From contig CP085832.1 in assembly GCA_020809705.1 (NCBI GenBank), forward strand, positions 3,534,001-3,598,000: DNA of 64,000 bases, written 5' to 3'. The position numbers were made by a program, and so were the translations under genes. Positions 10,215-21,500 of this stretch are shown here, in pieces. The notes under the pieces were generated by a model that saw only the letters and a list, made by a program, of their open reading frames with translations, was not told where the DNA came from and ran no database searches. Within the stretch, counting starts at the first letter, position 1. Each line of letters begins with the position of its first letter. Origin of the DNA: Calonectria ilicicola. Lineage: Eukaryota; Ascomycota; Sordariomycetes; Hypocreales; Nectriaceae.

Positions 10215-13200
10215 ATGGGGTCCGTCAAACGCAGAATGGAGCAGGACGCGAGCCAAGGCCCAGCAAAGCGATTTCATCTTCTGAGCCCCCAGGAAGCGAA
10301 CCTGGGCAGTGCCACAGAGATTTTGACTGGAATCGAAGCTCATTTTACTCAGAACTCGGACACGGCTATGGAAGATGTTATTATGGGGGATACACCAACG
10401 AGCCCGATGGTGTGTTACGGCGCTGTAAGTAGCCTCGTCCAATCGCCGCATCTCTCGACGCTAAAGCCCCTGTAGCTCTTTGATGTTAAGGCCAAAACGA
10501 CTTTCATCGACAGGGCAGCTATTCCAGCCCAACATTGGTTTTACCCATTTCGCATTGTGAAGCGTGGGGCAAGCTATTTCATGATACATCCTACCGAAGA
10601 GTCAGATTGCGAGTTTGCTGTTCTAGATGTTTTTACCACGTCCTCTCTCAATTCTCTGAGTGAGCTTGAGAATATTTCTCTTAGTGGTGTTATTGCGCAT
10701 GCGACCTTGGACACAGTGCCGAGTAGCAAAACAGAAAATGCGACCATTATTGACCTCACTGTTAACATTTCAGGGCCAGAATCAAGTGCGCAAGCCGTGG
10801 GGGAAGCCCTGGCTCAAACATCTGCATATCTCCAACACCCCGTCTTTCTTGAGCCGGATGCTGCATACTCGAACCCGCATTACTGCTTTAGAGAGGGCAT
10901 CATGACAGATTTGAGACACCAAATTGGGATAGAAAGAGATGATTCAAAGCTATCGAATATTTCTAAAGTGGTAGAAGATGTTCTGCGCTCGCTGGGAAAT
11001 ACAGAGGGCTTACACGATGCTGAATGCGACGTTGAGACCATGAGCAAACCATTTTTGGTCAACACCGCATTAACAAGGTGCGTGCGAACCAGTCGTTGGG
11101 AAGGCGAGACTGACATTGGTAGACATCAAATCGAGGGCGTCAAATTTATTCTGGCCAGAGAAAATCCAGTATTTTGTCGAAATGCAAACATCAACTTCCA
11201 AAATCGCATGAATCTAAGGTAAGAAGATTGCCCGTTTAGACTGTAAATACTGACAGATCATAGCTTGGATCAGCCATTTCAAGGATGTCTCGGGGGCATT
11301 CTAGCAGATTTCATGGGATTAGGGAAAACATTGACCATGCTCACGGCAATTGCATGCTCGAAGCCAGCCGCTTATGGCGTGCACAAAAACGAAGCGATTC
11401 CCACATCGACTTTGATTGTCCTTCCGTCAAAACGTGAGTCTCGTTGGATAGAATACGAATCTCAACTGACAAAATCAGAATTATTGGATGTCTGGGATGC
11501 AGAAATTCAAAGGTAATATCCTCCATCACTTTTAGACGATTGCTAATTTCTTCAGGCGCTTCCAAAAAGATTACTTACAAGTTGGGCACTTTCATGGAGA
11601 TGGTCGTGCCAAGAAGTCGGCAACTCTCTTGAAATATGATGTAGTCCTGACAACATACCAAACCTTGGCTATCGACTGTGGAGGACGCAAACTTCTTCGC
11701 AACGTTCCATGGTTCCGCGTTGTGCTTGACGAAGGTGAGAATTGATGCTCAGGTCGAGATGCCCATGATTAACAACAGCAGCGCATTGTATCCGCAATCA
11801 AAACACCAAATTATTCAAAGCAACCGAGATCCTTAGAGCAGAAAGACGGTGGTGTATTACTGGGACACCAATCCGAAATAGCTTACAGGATTTGCGTTCT
11901 CTTTTAAAATTTCTCCACTATGAGCCGCTTCAGCGCACAGGAATGTTTGAGCAGCACATAATTGACCCCATACGCAAAGATGAAGGGTTTGGAAACTTGC
12001 AACTGCTACTCCGAACGGTTTGCATTCGTCGATCTGAGCAGTGCACCAGCCTCCCCCCTTCAATTACAGAAGTAGTTTTGATTACTCTCAGTGATGAAGA
12101 ATCTAGCAAGTACCGAAAAATATTGGCCGACTGCCAAACAGAATTTGAAATCGAATTTCGCAAAACTGGAGTCCAAAAGACGGAGCTGCTGTTTTCAACG
12201 ATACAAAAGCTCCGCACGATCTGCAATCACGGTATGCTGCCGGCCGAGATGATGACTTCTCAGGCACCGACAAGGAGGTCTAGAAACAGCAAGCGCCAGC
12301 GTCTGATGGAAATCGACTCTTGTGGCTTTTGTAGTGGAGAGGAAGGTACTGCAGGTTTGGAAGGATTCGACCAATGCCCCTTTTGCGACCGCTGGCTTGG
12401 CAATGTGAAACAAAAGTCCGTTGAAGCGGATGGGAGGCTATCTGTCGACCCACCACTTAGTAGGGCCTCTTCTCCTCTCTCACGGTCCCCATCACCAATG
12501 CCGATTGAAAGCGAGGGCTCGTCCAAACTCACGGTGGTCACGCAACACATTACAGCGGCATGCCAAGCGTTCAAGAAAAGGCAGGTTTGATTCTCGGTAC
12601 TGAATACAAAGCTAACACTAAGCAGTGTCATATTTACTTCATGGCGCTCAACTCTTGATACTTTAAAGGGCATGTTATCTCAAAGAGGTATCAAGTCAGT
12701 CAGGGTCCATGGCAATGTCAACGCTATAGACAGGGGCCATAGACTATCGCGGTTTCGAGATGACCCCCAAATCTCCGTTCTCCTTATGACTATGGATTCG
12801 GGCACTGCTGGGTATGTTGGGAACTGTATGGCAATTCGTTACTAATAATAGCCAGTCTGACTCTGACCAATGCCTGCCAAGTCCATCTCGTGGAGCCACA
12901 GTGGAACCCCACAATGGAGGCGCAAGCAATCTCAAGAGTTCTTCGAATGGGACAAACGCAAACTGTCAAGATATTTAAATATGTCACAATGAATACGGTA
13001 GAACAGGCAAGTCGAAACGGATATTTGAAGCTCAACATCTAACCTAACATTGATTAGAGAATCGTCGAGTTGCAAAAGAGGAAAGGCCGCATTGCCCAGG
13101 TTTCCTTAAATGAGTTGACACAAGGAGATAATTCGGGAGTTCTTGATGTAAGCTTTTTTTTTCTCAATATTAAACTTGACTAATAAATATAGGACTGGAA

Positions 13201-13222
13201 ATTCGTTCTTGATCCAAATTAA
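10215..13222 (+). CDS. SNF2-family DNA-dependent ATPase / helicase-like protein, 863 aa, ten exons
   Basis: The exons are 10215-10424, 10476-11218, 11264-11433, 11479-11512, 11556-11734, 11782-12580, 12626-12811, 12856-13006, 13058-13147 and 13193-13222. Together they give an uninterrupted 863-residue frame. The ATPase core shows motif I ADFMGLGKT (about 331-339; the usual acidic residue before MGLGKT is Phe), LIVLP, VVLTTYQTL, the DEAH box LDEAHCIRN (split by an intron) and WCITGTPIRN. The helicase C lobe shows VIFTSWRSTLDTL, VRVHGN, and AISRVLRMGQTQTV with the arginine-finger block. Between the lobes is a CGFC...CPFC pair that looks like half a RING finger. This order matches Rad5/Rad16-like SNF2 proteins, which remodel chromatin or assist DNA repair. 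Introns 12581-12625 and 13007-13057 start with GC rather than GT. No HIRAN domain or full RING is seen, so a strict RAD5 assignment is not justified. Confidence 0.87.
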
Positions 13223-13484
13223 TACGCGGAACTCAGGCGCTGTATGAAGGAACTCTCAAAGAAATCTGAGCTGATCTTGCAGACAAGCAATTACGAGTGT
13301 ATATATTCACGTTAATTTGACTTGATAGCGGAGCTTAGTCCGTGGAATTTGATGCAAAACCTCGTTTGTAATATTGATTAAGTTATTACTCCAGAGAATA
13401 ATTATAAATCAGCCACCAACTTGAAATCAAATTTTGCACATGTGCATTGTTTTAAAGAACCGCTTCGTAAACCATAGACCTCAA
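13223..13484. other. Intergenic, convergent 3' regions
   Basis: Short AT-rich spacer between the convergent SNF2-family and cupin genes. Nothing else was recognised. Confidence 0.4.
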
Positions 13485-14057
13485 TTAATGAGAGTCAGCC
13501 AGCTCCATTCCACCAACATCCTCGCCCAGGGTTTGGCCATTGACCTTGATAGGGGTCGAGTGCATCTGCACAAAGGCGATACGCACCCACTCGGTGCCTT
13601 CATTGACCCATTCGTGCATGGTTCCTCGCTGGACCATCAAGTCACCAGGTCCGAGGATTCGCTTCTCTCCAGAGTCCAGCTTGCATGTGACCTTTCCATG
13701 GATGATAATGCCCAAGTCCAGACTGACGGTGCGGTGCATGGGGGAGTTGACTCCGGGAGGGATGTCGACGAATCGGAGGATAGTGCCTCCAGTCTTGATG
13801 AGACCCTCTGTTAATTTGTTTGCGTACGACTCCTTGAATTCTTTGAGGTCTTGGTCGTTGGCAAGCGGGATCGGCATGCCCTGTGTTGAGTAGCCCAATT
13901 CAAAGCCAGAGGTGTGGCCATTGCCGACGGGAACGGTGAAAAAGTTCATGGACTCATCGAGATCTTTGTTGAAGACACTCTTGCCTTGCTCATCATGTTC
14001 GGTGATGTAGCGGTTGGTCTTGGGGAGAGGGCTATCCCAGGCGTCGCCGGCAGACAT
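13485..14057 (-). CDS. Cupin-domain protein, 190 aa
   Basis: Single-exon gene. I prefer the ATG at 14057 (MSAGDAWDSPLPK) over the upstream ATG-less extension. The N-terminal half is polar. The cupin beta-barrel spans roughly residues 95-175, with motif 1 around GVNSPMHRTVSLDLGIIIHGKV and motif 2 around LGPGDLMVQRGTMHEWVN. One metal-ligand His in each motif is visible (MHRT and MHEW), while the usual Glu in motif 1 appears to be Asp. Small single-cupin proteins of this type bind a metal and often act on small organic acids, or have no known substrate. No biosynthetic cluster surrounds it, so I leave the reaction open. A TATATATA block lies about 95 bp upstream of the start (14150-14165). The protein looks cytosolic, with no signal peptide. 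Confidence 0.82.
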   Translation of the reverse strand: MSAGDAWDSPLPKTNRYITEHDEQGKSVFNKDLDESMNFFTVPVGNGHTSGFELGYSTQGMPIPLANDQDLKEFKESYANKLTEGLIKTGGTILRFVDIPPGVNSPMHRTVSLDLGIIIHGKVTCKLDSGEKRILGPGDLMVQRGTMHEWVNEGTEWVRIAFVQMHSTPIKVNGQTLGEDVGGMELADSH

Positions 14058-14147
14058 GATGTTTTTAGTGATGGAAGTGAATAGGTAAGATGTGGAAGTA
14101 ATGCAATGATGCTGCGAGACAAAAAACGCCACTCAACCAGGACAATT

Positions 14148-14166
14148 AGATCAAGATATATATACA
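14148..14166 (-). promoter_or_regulatory. TATA-box candidate of the cupin gene
   Basis: On the minus strand this reads GTGTATATATATCTTG, roughly 95-105 bp upstream of the ATG at 14057, a suitable distance for a fungal TATA element. Assigned by sequence and position only. Confidence 0.4.
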
Positions 14167-14507
14167 CATTTTCTGACTCGCATACACCGCTCGCCCCCAT
14201 AGCCGAACCTAAAATGATGCGCCGTAGTTCTAGGACTCTCTGTAGCGGATAAGTCCACTCCGTGGGTCGGCCCGCTACAGGGACGCACAAATTGCCAATG
14301 GGGGGTTAACAGCGTGGTCTATGGCGGTTCCGATCGTTTCACGACCTGAACCAAGGCCAAAATGGAGCATCCTCCGCACACTAGAAACTCAGCGTCCCAC
14401 CAAGACGCGCACTTAAGCAGCCCCGTCTCGACCCCTCAGTGCCACCGCCGGCTTATCATCGGGGTTTAAACGCCGCTTCTTCATCATCAACGCTCGAGTC
14501 AGTCACC
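14167..14507. promoter_or_regulatory. Divergent promoter region between cupin and HRI1
   Basis: Intergenic DNA between the minus-strand cupin and the plus-strand HRI1 gene. It contains GGGGTTAA and CCAATGGGG-like blocks, but I cannot tie them to a named factor. No coding exon is seen. Confidence 0.35.
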
Positions 14508-15279
14508 ATGGGTAGTATTTCACTCAGAGAGCACATCAAGTGGCTCCCGGACGCAGCCAGCGAGCCGACGTCGACCATCGTCGTGACTTCGCCGGGGCGC
14601 CGCTTCGTCGACTTGCGCGTTCTCCGGCCGGAGGGGCAAGAAGCTTGGGCCGGTCAAAAAGGTACACTTTCATCTTACTGGCTCTTAGCACCGGCTACCC
14701 AACACTGGCTCACCTGGATACGCAGATGCGCTTGCAATTGATCAGCTCGAGTGGGGCATCGCCGGAACCTCATCATCGTGGATGCGCGAGGACGGTAAGG
14801 GGGGCCAGGTCAGGCACTCGCAGTGGAAGCATTGGATTGATTCGCGCACCACAAGCCCTGAGAATGCCACCGACGAGGGCGACATGTTTCCGCAGTCCAA
14901 TGGAACTACCCTGGAAACCGGTAGCATGGTGAACCCTGCCACTGGCAAGGAGACGGCCTATGAAGAGTTGTGGCGCGATATTGAGCCCGCTCCAACGACG
15001 ACTGCGACAGTCGAGTATGTTGTGTTGCATTTTGAGGGTGCATCGGGTAGAGGATCTGTCGTTCGCCTAGGCCAATATTGCCAGGGTCTGCTGCGAGAAG
15101 GAGACGCGCTTACCGCTGAACGATGGGAGTTCAAGGATAACGAATGGAGCAGGACCATTAGGATGGGAGACGGTGCCTTGCCATGCGAAAAGGTCCTGGA
15201 TGACAGCCTCAAGTTAGCTCTCGATGAGGTCATGACGTTTCAGGACAGGGCTTGGAAAGTTGTGGAGACCTCTAAGTAA
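14508..15279 (+). CDS. HRI1: HRI1 family protein, 235 aa, two exons
   Basis: Exon 1 is 14508-14661 and exon 2 is 14726-15279, with a 64-bp GT-AG intron. The start MGSISLREHIKWLPD sits in a good context (CACCATGG). The sequence follows the fungal HRI1 pattern: REHIKWLPDAASEPTSTIVVTSPGRRFVDLRVL at the N-terminus, the DQLEWGIAGTSSS block just after the intron, the GSMVNPATGKETAYEELWRDIE segment, and a C-terminal ERWEFKDNEWSRTIRMGDGALPC. In yeast, Hri1 is a non-essential cytosolic protein found with the casein kinase Hrr25 and with Sec72, and it folds as two similar beta-barrels. The assignment here rests on recalled family motifs. It is a conserved housekeeping-type gene flanked by accessory ones. 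Confidence 0.85.
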
Positions 15280-17413
15280 ACAAAACATGTTTTGTAGATC
15301 TAGTAGCTAATATCGAACTACGCACTACCATGGTAGAAACGGTTGCTAATCTGTAAACATTTTGGGGTGATGTAGATCCGCAAAGCTAATTAATCGCCGG
15401 CCAGCCTCATTGCATTGCCACGTTTGCATGTGAGGGAACAAATACGACGGCATCACCAACTAAACCAAATACCCTAGAACATAAAAAAGAACAAAATAAT
15501 TTAACTATACTAATTCCGTCATAATTTTCTCACCGATGGCAAAGGAGAAATGTTCGCGATGTGCCATGTATTTGTCATTTACCCTGTTGGCAAAACGTCA
15601 ATGCACCGCTAGACCGCGAACCAATCTCGGGACTTGGAATTGGCACATTTCGTCTACCCCCACTGATCCTTTCTCACGCTTCTTCCTTTCTATCTATCAT
15701 AAAAATGACAGCGTGCTGTATTTTCAGCCCTCAAATACGAAAAGACATCTGTGTCGCCATCGCTTAGTGGTGCGGTGTCCACGTATGGAATACAGCCTCA
15801 GACATGGGTTTACCACTTGTGGCACCAATGCAACATGGATTGGAAAGTTTAATTTGTACCCTGCATTGCCATGCTTTCATCTCAAGATCGTCCAGGGCCT
15901 GCACACGCATAAAGTCGAAGATATTAACTGCCATCGACAACTGTCACGTGTTGCAGATCCTCATAAAACCCCGTTTTCCACTCCCCTCCAACTAGCGACA
16001 TTCCGCTACTCTCTCACCGGTGGCGATTTCGCTTGGAGGTTTTATCTCAGTTGTGACTAAAGAGTTACCTACGTAGTAGTTTATCGGTGTAATATTACTA
16101 GGAACATCAGATCATGTGTGGCATGAAGCTTCCTTGTCAAACACGTGTTTGACAGCGCTGGCCACGGTTTCGCCTTTTTTCTTTTTTTCGTATCAAATAA
16201 TTCAATGTTAAACCCGAGATAGCCAAAGGTTCTTGCGTTGCATGAGATCTAGAAGGCTAGTTCCGCAACAGGAAGCTTGTTCATGATGAGCTACCCTCTC
16301 TATCTGTCGTACACTAAGTGGCGTACAATTCATGTAACAACTGAGACTGGGGACTTTTTTTTCTCAATGACTAGCATCTGGATTGCAGATGGCGTTTCCT
16401 TTTCTTAGATGGATCCAAAGGTTGAACAGTGACCCGTTGGTAGTGGCACATGGGTCAAAAAATAGGAGGCTCATTAAATATGTCTGAGACAATATTGGTG
16501 GCATTGGCGAAGAAAGGCGGGCTGGACTTGACACCTGAACCTGACCTTCTCAAATACGCATGACTCGCATTTACCGTCCCCCATTATTTGACAGATTCCA
16601 TATTTTGCCCCTATTAGAATATATCGATCCGTAAGAGGACACAGAAAGCCTTCGTTCAATTTTCCACTGCACAGCTGAGCACCTTATGAGGCATTGTTAC
16701 CAGACCGTGCAAAGGAACCATAGCAGTTCTGAACAAATCGTACATTTTTTTTTAGCATTTACCCTCTTCATCTAAGCATACTTATCAGTTTGAGAACAAA
16801 TTTGAATCATTTTTTATGCACTTGAGCAGGCCAGAGAGCAGTATCTACTTTGGTATTCACAAGTCGATCCATTCCGTGATTCTTAATTAGTGTGGTTGAT
16901 GAACTTGATGCCTTATCCATATTTTCTGGCCTAAATCGTTTGAGGGTTATCCTAAAAAGAACTTTCGCTTATCAATATATGAGGTTATCCCGAGGGTCTC
17001 GGAAAACATTGGGGATGGCGAAAATTTGACATCTGACGCGGCGATAAGAAAAACTAACACAAGGTAACAAATACATACTCCATGTAAATAAAGAAAAGCC
17101 GATTGCTACGGTGTTTCGTAGTATTTGTATTGTTTAGATTTCCCGCTTCCGCCGAATGTCTTGATTGAGCAGCTTAACACGGCAGGTCATAACCGCCGCA
17201 AGACATGTCTTGGAGGAAACAAAACCACCAGAAGAAGCGAAATGTTTACTGATCTGGTAAGTCATGTCCGGCCTGAAAGCCGAGGAGGAGTAACAAACAA
17301 CTTCCAAATCTATATAAAACCCCATGGGTTTCCTTCAATTTTTTAGGCATACCAGATATTCGTTCAGCATCAATACACCCTCAACACTACATCAACACCA
17401 TCCTCGTTTCACA
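15280..17413. other. 2.1-kb gene-free, AT-rich stretch
   Basis: The longest open frame here (15536-16060, plus) has no recognisable family or composition bias and looks like chance. The stretch has poly-T and poly-A tracts (16181-16191, 16359-16366, 16745-16755). No transposase, reverse transcriptase, terminal repeats or tRNA were recognised. Its end is the promoter of the small secreted protein gene. Confidence 0.45.
17306..17320 (+). promoter_or_regulatory. TATA-box candidate of the small secreted protein gene
   Basis: TCTATATAAAACC lies about 95-105 bp before the ATG at 17414 and matches a strong TATA element. CA-rich sequence (CATCAATACACC, CATCAACACCATCC) follows, as in many fungal 5' UTRs of highly expressed secreted proteins. 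Confidence 0.5.
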
Positions 17414-17830
17414 ATGAAAGGCCTCATCCTACTCAGCACTCTGGTTCTTACCGTGGCAGGATGGCCCACGTTTCATAACATTACCTTACCAACAGCACCC
17501 AAAGGACTGTGCTCGGCATCTAAGGTCAAGGGCTGCACCTATGAAGCTTATTGGCTCGAGAACAATAGCACATACCGATACCAAGACAATGTCAAGTGCA
17601 AGTGCAAGAATAATTGCGCCGAGGCTATTTGCGAATCCAAGGCAAGTCCAATTAACCACGAGTCGATATTTTTACTAACTGGATTGCAGAAGCTCGGAAA
17701 AAACAAAAAGTTCTTCTGCCACCAATACAGAAGCGGGTCTTGCGGCATGGAGTGCAAGTTTGTTGATGGAAAGTTTTGTACACTTGGGGGGCCAGTCTGC
17801 CGAGGAACAATTACACTCCCAAAAGAGTGA
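17414..17830 (+). CDS. Small Cys-rich secreted protein, effector-like, 122 aa
   Basis: The start is MKGLILLSTLVLTVAGWP, a clear signal peptide with likely cleavage near residue 16. The mature part is about 105 residues with 11 cysteines, including KCKCKNNC and CGMEC, and three N-glycosylation sequons. Sequence 17642-17689 reads GCAAGT...TTACTAAC...TTGCAG and is best explained as a 48-bp GC-AG intron with an ideal branch point. Because 48 is divisible by three, the frame stays open if the intron is kept, adding 16 residues without cysteine. With the intron removed the cysteine spacing is more compact. I recognise no family. Size, secretion signal and cysteine content fit small fungal effectors or antimicrobial-type secreted proteins, but that role is inference. 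Confidence 0.75.
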   Translation: MKGLILLSTLVLTVAGWPTFHNITLPTAPKGLCSASKVKGCTYEAYWLENNSTYRYQDNVKCKCKNNCAEAICESKASPINHESIFLLTGLQKLGKNKKFFCHQYRSGSCGMECKFVDGKFCTLGGPVCRGTITLPKE

Positions 17831-18535
17831 TTCGAATGGTCATGTAGGCATTCACTCATGCAAGATGTCCTGCCTAGGGTATTATGACCCGTACATAAGT
17901 CTTGTGGGCCAAGCACTATGTTGATTTTTCAAACCCACCAAAACCTTGTAATTAAAATTATTTTATTTTGGCACATTCATCATAATATCTCTCATTGAAT
18001 GAGGTCTCAAACTTGAATAAATCCACATGAGAAGGCGAGCTGATGGTACCAGCCAGTCATTTATGCGGGGTACTAGGAAAATCTCCCGAGAAAGCATTTA
18101 TTTCGAGAGCCATGACATCACTTAAATCATGAGAGCTGAAGCTCTAATAACGATCCAGTCATCGTAATGTTCTCCACTGGTCGAGAAAGTATATCCTGGA
18201 ACTCGACCATTTGGTTCGTTTCTCTGCTGGGGGTTCGAAAGGCAACATTGATGAGAACGAGGAGATTTGAAAATCATGTATACCATAGTTAAGAGATCGA
18301 TTGGGTTCAAATATGGCATAATCTATGCACATTCTTGTCCTTTTTTTGATGTAAATGTTTGTTACAATCATTGGTCACTTAAAAACGGGAATCAGAGGAC
18401 AAGTTTTAACTTTAGAAATCATAACGTAACATTAGAAATTGTATGCAATTATTTTATAGAGTCACCGTGTATTTAAGTGAGTTTGCAATAAACGATCGAT
18501 TTAATTTTTCCCCCAACAATTAAAGAAAGACAAAA
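17831..18535. other. Intergenic, AT-rich
   Basis: AT-rich spacer between the convergent small secreted protein gene and the CE18 gene. No feature was recognised; short open frames lack any family signal. Confidence 0.4.
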
Positions 18536-21500
18536 CTAAGTGATGGGAACGGGGGAACTAAGAGTGAGTACGACTGGTGAGCCACTGAGTGTCACCCACT
18601 GAATAGGAGGCTCGGAGCCAACCACATCAGATGTTACTGATCCTCCAACTGCGGTTGAAGCACCGGATGGAATGGTGACTGGAATGGGTACAGAACAACT
18701 ATTCCCGGTAGCAGAAACTGTAATCTTGGTAATGGATTTTCCGTCAGCAGAAAAAGTGTATGACATAGTGGCGTTGCAGTTGTCTAACGTCTGGCGGTTA
18801 TTGAAATACTTGGCAAGGTCATCATTGCCTAGCGAGACAAGTGGCCAATTGGTTAACCGGGCCATTTCTTGGGCGATAGTTTCTGTCCAAGACATGATCA
18901 ACGACATCTGACCTGATTGAGTACCAATAGTTACATTGTCGCCATTGACTTGATTCATGTTGGCTTGGTGGAACATGTACGGGTCAGACATCAGTCCGAG
19001 CAAATTTCGAACGTTGGTTGTTTTTGATTGAGCCAAGAGACTGTAATAGTCACCTGAGCCTGCAGTAGGAGCGTTCCACTGCATAGTTGTGCATGCTGCC
19101 GAATTGCAGTTGAAGTAAATGGCAGTTGAGAATCGAGGAACCACTGTCAGTCCGTCGTATCCATTGCCTGCAACAGTGGTAGTCAATGGCCAGTAGATGT
19201 TGCTATTTCGAAGGACAGGCCGGGTATTATCACCAACGGCGGATGTCAGACCATTATCCATCCAGGCTTGAATAGCGTCTCCGTTATGGAGTCCAGTGAT
19301 GGCTGGGGGAATGAGACTGTTCTTGGAAAAGTACGGTGATTGATCGATTCCAGTTTGAGCAAACCATGCCTTGTTGAATAGAATTTCGCGGTTGGTGTCA
19401 TGATACGTAGCATTGTTTAGACTAAGGTGGGTAAAAGTGTGCGAGACGTGGAAAAATTGGTCTCGATTGGCAGGTACCATAAACCAAGAGGCGAACGGGT
19501 CTAGTTGAAGGCAAGTTTGTGACCAAGTGTAATTCTCAAAAGTGGTAGGCCAGGCATCAGTGCCAGTTCCGAGAGGCTTTTGAAACTCGAGATCGGTGGA
19601 AGCAGGCGCAGTATAGTAGATGGCAGTCTTGGGGACACAGGCTCCAGTGGTATCCAGTGGAGTGGCAGCAACAAGATTGCCATTACCGTTGTGGCCAAGC
19701 TCGAGGGTGAAGGCCGAACCAGCAGGTAAGCGAGAATTGAGGTTATTCTGCCACGCAACATGGGCTTGAAGATCAGCAACAGTGATTTTGAAAGCAGTCG
19801 AGCTGACCGGGTAGTACAGCGATGTGGGAATCTGCACATCATCAACTTGACAGCTCAGATGCGTCTTGCGTTTTCCTAGGAAAACACCACGGGTTATCCA
19901 GTGAATATGAGCGTGTTGAAGATAAGCCGAAGCCAAAGACCATGAAGGAGCCCAACTAGTGAACCAAACAAATTGCTCACGACCATTGAAGTTGTTGATA
20001 ACACCAGCAACTGATTCGCTAGTAAACCCAGTCGCAACACCGAATTTGGCAACTTGCCTGGTTGTTGTTGGGTCTGTAATCGCAGCAGGCACATGCCAGG
20101 TACCGGCGGTCGAAACTCCTGCATTGACGTTCAAGTTGGCAGTAGGGAAATCGCTCACATTGGTGAAGCTGACCAACTGGTCGGTCGAGCTGTCACAGCA
20201 TCCACCCCCGACGGTCGTAGCGCCAAATTGGACACCAGGATATTCATTGATGCGAACCATACGAACATTGAAGAGAATCTGGTACGTATAGATAGCTGTC
20301 CACTGGGCATTTGTGATGGCGCTATCCCATCCATAGCTGTACTGGTAGGCAAGTGAACTAAAGACGATAAAGCCACCAAAGTTGCCATGGGTAAGACTCG
20401 AGTTTAGCGTAGGCAGGGTAGCGCCGCTCTGTGGGACAATGAGAGTCTGGTACGGAATACCGTAAGCTATGAGACCCAATGCTGCACTGGCAGCTAGATC
20501 ACTTGTTGAAGCAAGGATGAGAATAGTGCCATCAACTGTAATACTTGAAGGGATGGGGGTGGGGCTGGAGCTAGTGGTGGAAGACACAGTACTGGATTGG
20601 CTTAATGACCCAGTGGTGGAGGACACCGCTGTAGCCATCGTGGTCAAAGTGGTCGAGACGGGGCTGATTGTGCCAGTGGCAGATCCGGTGCTTGTGCTGC
20701 TGCCTGTCGAGCTGAAGCTGCCTGTCGAACTAAAGCTGCCTGCCGAACTGAGGCTACCCGTGGAACTGAAGCTACCTGTCGAACTGAAGCTTCCTGTCGA
20801 ACTGGAACCACCTGTCGTCATAGAGCCGGTGCTACTTATCGTACTGCTTGTAATGCTGCCACTTGGGTTGGTGACTGTACTGCTGATAGTCGTGCTACCA
20901 GTAACCCCAATGCCGGTCGTCTCAGTGCTCATCTTGCTGCTTGTGATAGTTGAGTTTGATGCTGTGGATTTGGATACAACGACAACCTTGTTGACTGGAG
21001 TAATAGCCGTTGCAGTGGTCGAGGACATTGTCGTGCTAGTTTTGAGAGTGGTGGAAGCTACACTTGTATCATTCTTTTGGAGAGTAATGCTATCAATGTA
21101 AGCTTGCGCAGTGCCGTTGATGCATGTAACCCCCACTTTCACCGTGCCGGAAGTCGCGGTGGGAATGACGCTTGCGTTGTAATCGGACCAGCTATTGTAC
21201 AGACTAATACCGGTGGTTATGGGGAAATAAGGCGTGGCCCCAATGAGTGTATCGTTTAAATATGACTGGATTCTGCAATTGTTGGTCTGGTTGTTTAAAG
21301 TAACATAGTAGAAGTAGTGCAGCGTGTAGTTGCTTCCCACTTTCAAGTCTTTGACAGAGGTTGTGACATTACTGGCAGTAGAGTCTCGCTTCTGTAGGGA
21401 ACCCGAACCCGAACCCGGACCCGCCTCCGACTCTGATCTGGGCTTTGTTTCTGACGCCGAGGGCGACGACATGACACTCTCAATATTTGTGGAGTGAGGC

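Noticed and set aside
15536..16060. 174-codon plus-strand open frame in the gene-free stretch
   Set aside because: No domain, no signal peptide and no codon bias like the neighbours. It overlaps other equal-length frames.
20469..21101. 210-codon plus-strand frame opposite the CE18 gene
   Set aside because: It is the antisense reading of the Ser/Thr/Gly-rich linker, giving Val/Leu/Pro repeats. This is a composition artefact.
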